Positions 62,335-64,000 of a stretch of 64,000 nucleotides of DNA are shown here, piece by piece. The DNA is taken from contig CAVOQQ010000001.1 of NCBI GenBank assembly GCA_963698395.1, forward strand, positions 558,001 to 622,000, given 5' to 3'. The DNA is from JBBQUN01 sp963698395 (GTDB taxonomy: Bacteria > Actinomycetota > Acidimicrobiia > Acidimicrobiales > SZUA-35). Both the position numbers and the translations under genes were made by a program. Position 1 is the first letter of the stretch. Every line of letters starts with the position of its first letter. The notes under the pieces are model-generated. The model did no database searches. It worked only from the letters and a program-made list of their open reading frames with translations, and was not told the origin of the DNA.

Positions 62335-63231
62335 ATGGCTTTGCTCGATCCCACCCCGCGCTCCATCGGCTCCTTCGAAGTCGGTCCGGTGGGCTTTGGC
62401 TGCTGGCGCTTCACCCATGCATCGGTGGCCGAGGCGACCGGCATCATCGAGGCGGCGCTCGAAGCCGGTATGAACCTGATCGACACGGCCGATGTCTACG
62501 GCCTCGATTGGGGTGGCACCGGTTTCGGCCTCAACGAAGAGGTCCTCGGGAAGGTGCTGGCGGCGAGCCCAGGGCTGCGAGAGCGAATGGTGCTCGCAAC
62601 CAAAGGTGGCATCCTCCCTCCCGTGCCCTACAACAGCGGCCGTGACTACATCACCAAGGCCTGCGACGACAGCCTGAGGCGCATGGGCGTCGACCAGATC
62701 GATCTCTATCAGATCCATCGGCCCGACTTCTACACCCACCCGGCCGAGTTGGCCGAGACGCTCATGACGCTGCGCGAAGCCGGAAAGATCGTCGAGGTCG
62801 GCATCTCGAACTACTCGCCGAGCCAGGCCGATGCGCTCCAATCGCACCTCGATTTCCCCATCGCCACGGACCAGCCTCAGTTCTCGCTCTTGCACACCGA
62901 TCCACTGCGCGACGGAACCCTCGATCGCGCCATGGAGGCCGGCACCACGCCGCTGGCCTGGAGCCCGCTCGCCGGCGGCGCACTCGCCACGGGTGAGGGA
63001 CTCAGCGCGGAGCTCGTGAGCACGCTCGACTTGCTCGCCGAACGTGAGGGCGTCGATCGCTCGACCATCGCCCTGGCCTGGGTGCTGGCCCACCCCTCCA
63101 AACCAGTCGCTCTGGTTGGCACGCAGACACCGGCGCGACTCGCCGGCTACCGCGCTGCTCTCTCGGTGTCCCTCGATCGCGCCGATGTCTACAGCCTGCT
63201 CCAGGCAGCCGAGGGTGTCCCGCTCCCGTGA
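62335..63231 (+). CDS. Aldo/keto reductase
   Basis: 298 residues. NLIDTADVYGLDWGGTG carries the catalytic Asp and Tyr, VLATKGGILPPV the Lys and DLYQIHRPDFYTHP the His of the tetrad; VEVGISNYSPSQADAL and IALAWVLAHPSKPVALVGTQTPAR bind NADP(H). It reduces carbonyls of sugars or other small molecules. Its stop overlaps the LacI regulator (GTGA), so they are co-transcribed and a sugar-related substrate is plausible. Confidence 0.93.
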   Translation: MALLDPTPRSIGSFEVGPVGFGCWRFTHASVAEATGIIEAALEAGMNLIDTADVYGLDWGGTGFGLNEEVLGKVLAASPGLRERMVLATKGGILPPVPYNSGRDYITKACDDSLRRMGVDQIDLYQIHRPDFYTHPAELAETLMTLREAGKIVEVGISNYSPSQADALQSHLDFPIATDQPQFSLLHTDPLRDGTLDRAMEAGTTPLAWSPLAGGALATGEGLSAELVSTLDLLAEREGVDRSTIALAWVLAHPSKPVALVGTQTPARLAGYRAALSVSLDRADVYSLLQAAEGVPLP

Positions 63232-64000
63232 ATCGGCAAGCCACGATCGAAGACGTTGCTGCGGCAGCAGGCGTCTCGGTTGCCACCGTCAGCCGTGCGC
63301 TCCGCCGGTTGCCGAACGTCGCTCCCTCCACTCGTGAGCGCGTGCAGAAGGTGGCAAACGAACTCGACTACGTGGCGAACACGACGGCCTCGCGGCTCGC
63401 CGGTGGGTATGCGGGCTCGGTCGCGGTGGCCGTTCCCGCCTTCGACACCTGGTATTTCTCGAAGGTGGTGTCCGGTATCGATGCGGTGGTCAAGGGCGAC
63501 GGCATCGATCTGCTGCTCTACGCGATCACCGACCAGTCTGATCGAGAGCGGTTCATGGCTGGTCGCGGTGCCTGGTACCAGCGCGGCGACGCGTTGGTGC
63601 TCGTCGACATCCTGCTCGAGGCGGAGCAGGCGAAGCGCTTCGCCGACCTCGGGGCCCGAATCGTCACCATCGGTTCGCAGTCCCGGCACTTCCCGTCGAT
63701 CGTGCTCAACGAAGGCGAGTCGTCGGCTACGGCTGCTCGACATCTCGTCGAACTCGGCCACACGCGCATCGGCATCGTCACCGGCGAGGTCGGCGCCTCC
63801 AATTTTCGCGTGCCGATGCTTCGCGAACAGGGGTTCCTCGGCGCGCTCGCCGAGCTCGGCGTGTTCGTCGACCACGAGCTCATGCGCTCCGGCGGCTTCT
63901 CGATCGACGGTGGCCGCGAAGCGGCGTCACAGCTTCTGGAGTTGAGCGAGCCCCCGACCGCCGTGTTCGCTCTTTCGGACGACATGGCCATCGGCGTCAT
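63228..64000 (+). CDS. LacI-family transcriptional regulator, cut by the window edge
   Basis: 257 codons are visible from GTG 63228. The LacI helix-turn-helix and hinge are clear: TIEDVAAAAGVSVATVSRAL, then NVAPSTRERVQKVANELDYV and ANTTASRLAGG. The ligand-binding domain begins SVAVAVPAFDTWYFSKVVSG and continues through DALVLVDILLEAEQ, HLVELGHTRIGIVTGE and AVFALSDDMAIGV. It probably represses a nearby sugar-use gene set; the aldo/keto reductase is its coupled neighbour. Confidence 0.94.
   Translation, partial: MNRQATIEDVAAAAGVSVATVSRALRRLPNVAPSTRERVQKVANELDYVANTTASRLAGGYAGSVAVAVPAFDTWYFSKVVSGIDAVVKGDGIDLLLYAITDQSDRERFMAGRGAWYQRGDALVLVDILLEAEQAKRFADLGARIVTIGSQSRHFPSIVLNEGESSATAARHLVELGHTRIGIVTGEVGASNFRVPMLREQGFLGALAELGVFVDHELMRSGGFSIDGGREAASQLLELSEPPTAVFALSDDMAIGV

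Noticed and set aside
1..64000. tRNA, rRNA, transposase, integrase or prophage genes
   Set aside because: I found no tRNA T-loop consensus, rRNA sequence, or recognisable transposase or integrase motif on either strand by eye.

Overview
The window is about 66% G+C. It looks like the chromosome of a high-GC actinobacterium, most plausibly an Acidimicrobiia (Ilumatobacter/Microtrichales-like). This rests on gene content only: a DUF222/13E12 HNH nuclease with an actinobacterial-type SOS box, an F420-type LLM oxidoreductase, a GlnR-like operator at amtB, many GTG/TTG starts, ATGA/GTGA stop-start overlaps, and -10 hexamers 6-8 nt before start codons that suggest leaderless transcripts. I see no phage, transposon, CRISPR, tRNA or rRNA. 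This is core chromosome with a few gene remnants.

Layout. 1-6 kb: edge of a membrane protein, a secreted subtilase, an ASCH-domain protein, a membrane coiled-coil protein. 6-13 kb: anti-sigma-factor-like kinase, amtB with a GlnR-like site, a divergent ProA-like dehydrogenase, PhoD phosphatase, and a class IV aminotransferase coupled to a sulfotransferase-like gene. 13-28 kb: a loose menaquinone locus (menE, menF, menB, menD, menH, menC) interleaved with an EamA transporter, a nucleotidyltransferase, RNase Z, an ADCL-like enzyme, a DinB protein, an amine oxidase and a methyltransferase. 28-34 kb: an HD-GYP protein that should continue into a Thr-rich linker and pentapeptide repeats, then a cobalamin riboswitch and a tightly coupled btuFCD-cobO operon. 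34-46 kb: SOS-type HNH nuclease, LLM oxidoreductase, two secreted peptidoglycan enzymes that share DUF4214 repeats (an M15 peptidase and an L,D-transpeptidase), metY, a CDF exporter and a KtrAB-type K+ system. 46-59 kb: a purine operon purL-Q-E-K-C-F-D-M-N-guaB closed by a strong hairpin. 59-64 kb: D-cysteine desulfhydrase family, an Ada-AlkA/Ogt alkylation-repair pair, an aldo/keto reductase and a LacI regulator cut by the edge.

The most striking global signal is that ten otherwise well-conserved genes carry one frame shift each. Nine fit a single extra base; the aminotransferase at 12.1 kb fits one missing or two extra bases. Two of the shifts make purL-purQ and purF-purD look like gene fusions. 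Assembly or read error is the simplest reading. Genes affected this way are reported as single CDS across the shift, and the shift is stated in each entry.

Functionally the window covers de novo purine synthesis from PRPP to FGAM, AIR and SAICAR plus IMP oxidation, most of chorismate-to-DHNA-CoA menaquinone synthesis, B12 uptake and adenosylation, ammonium and potassium import, cell-wall editing, and alkylation repair.
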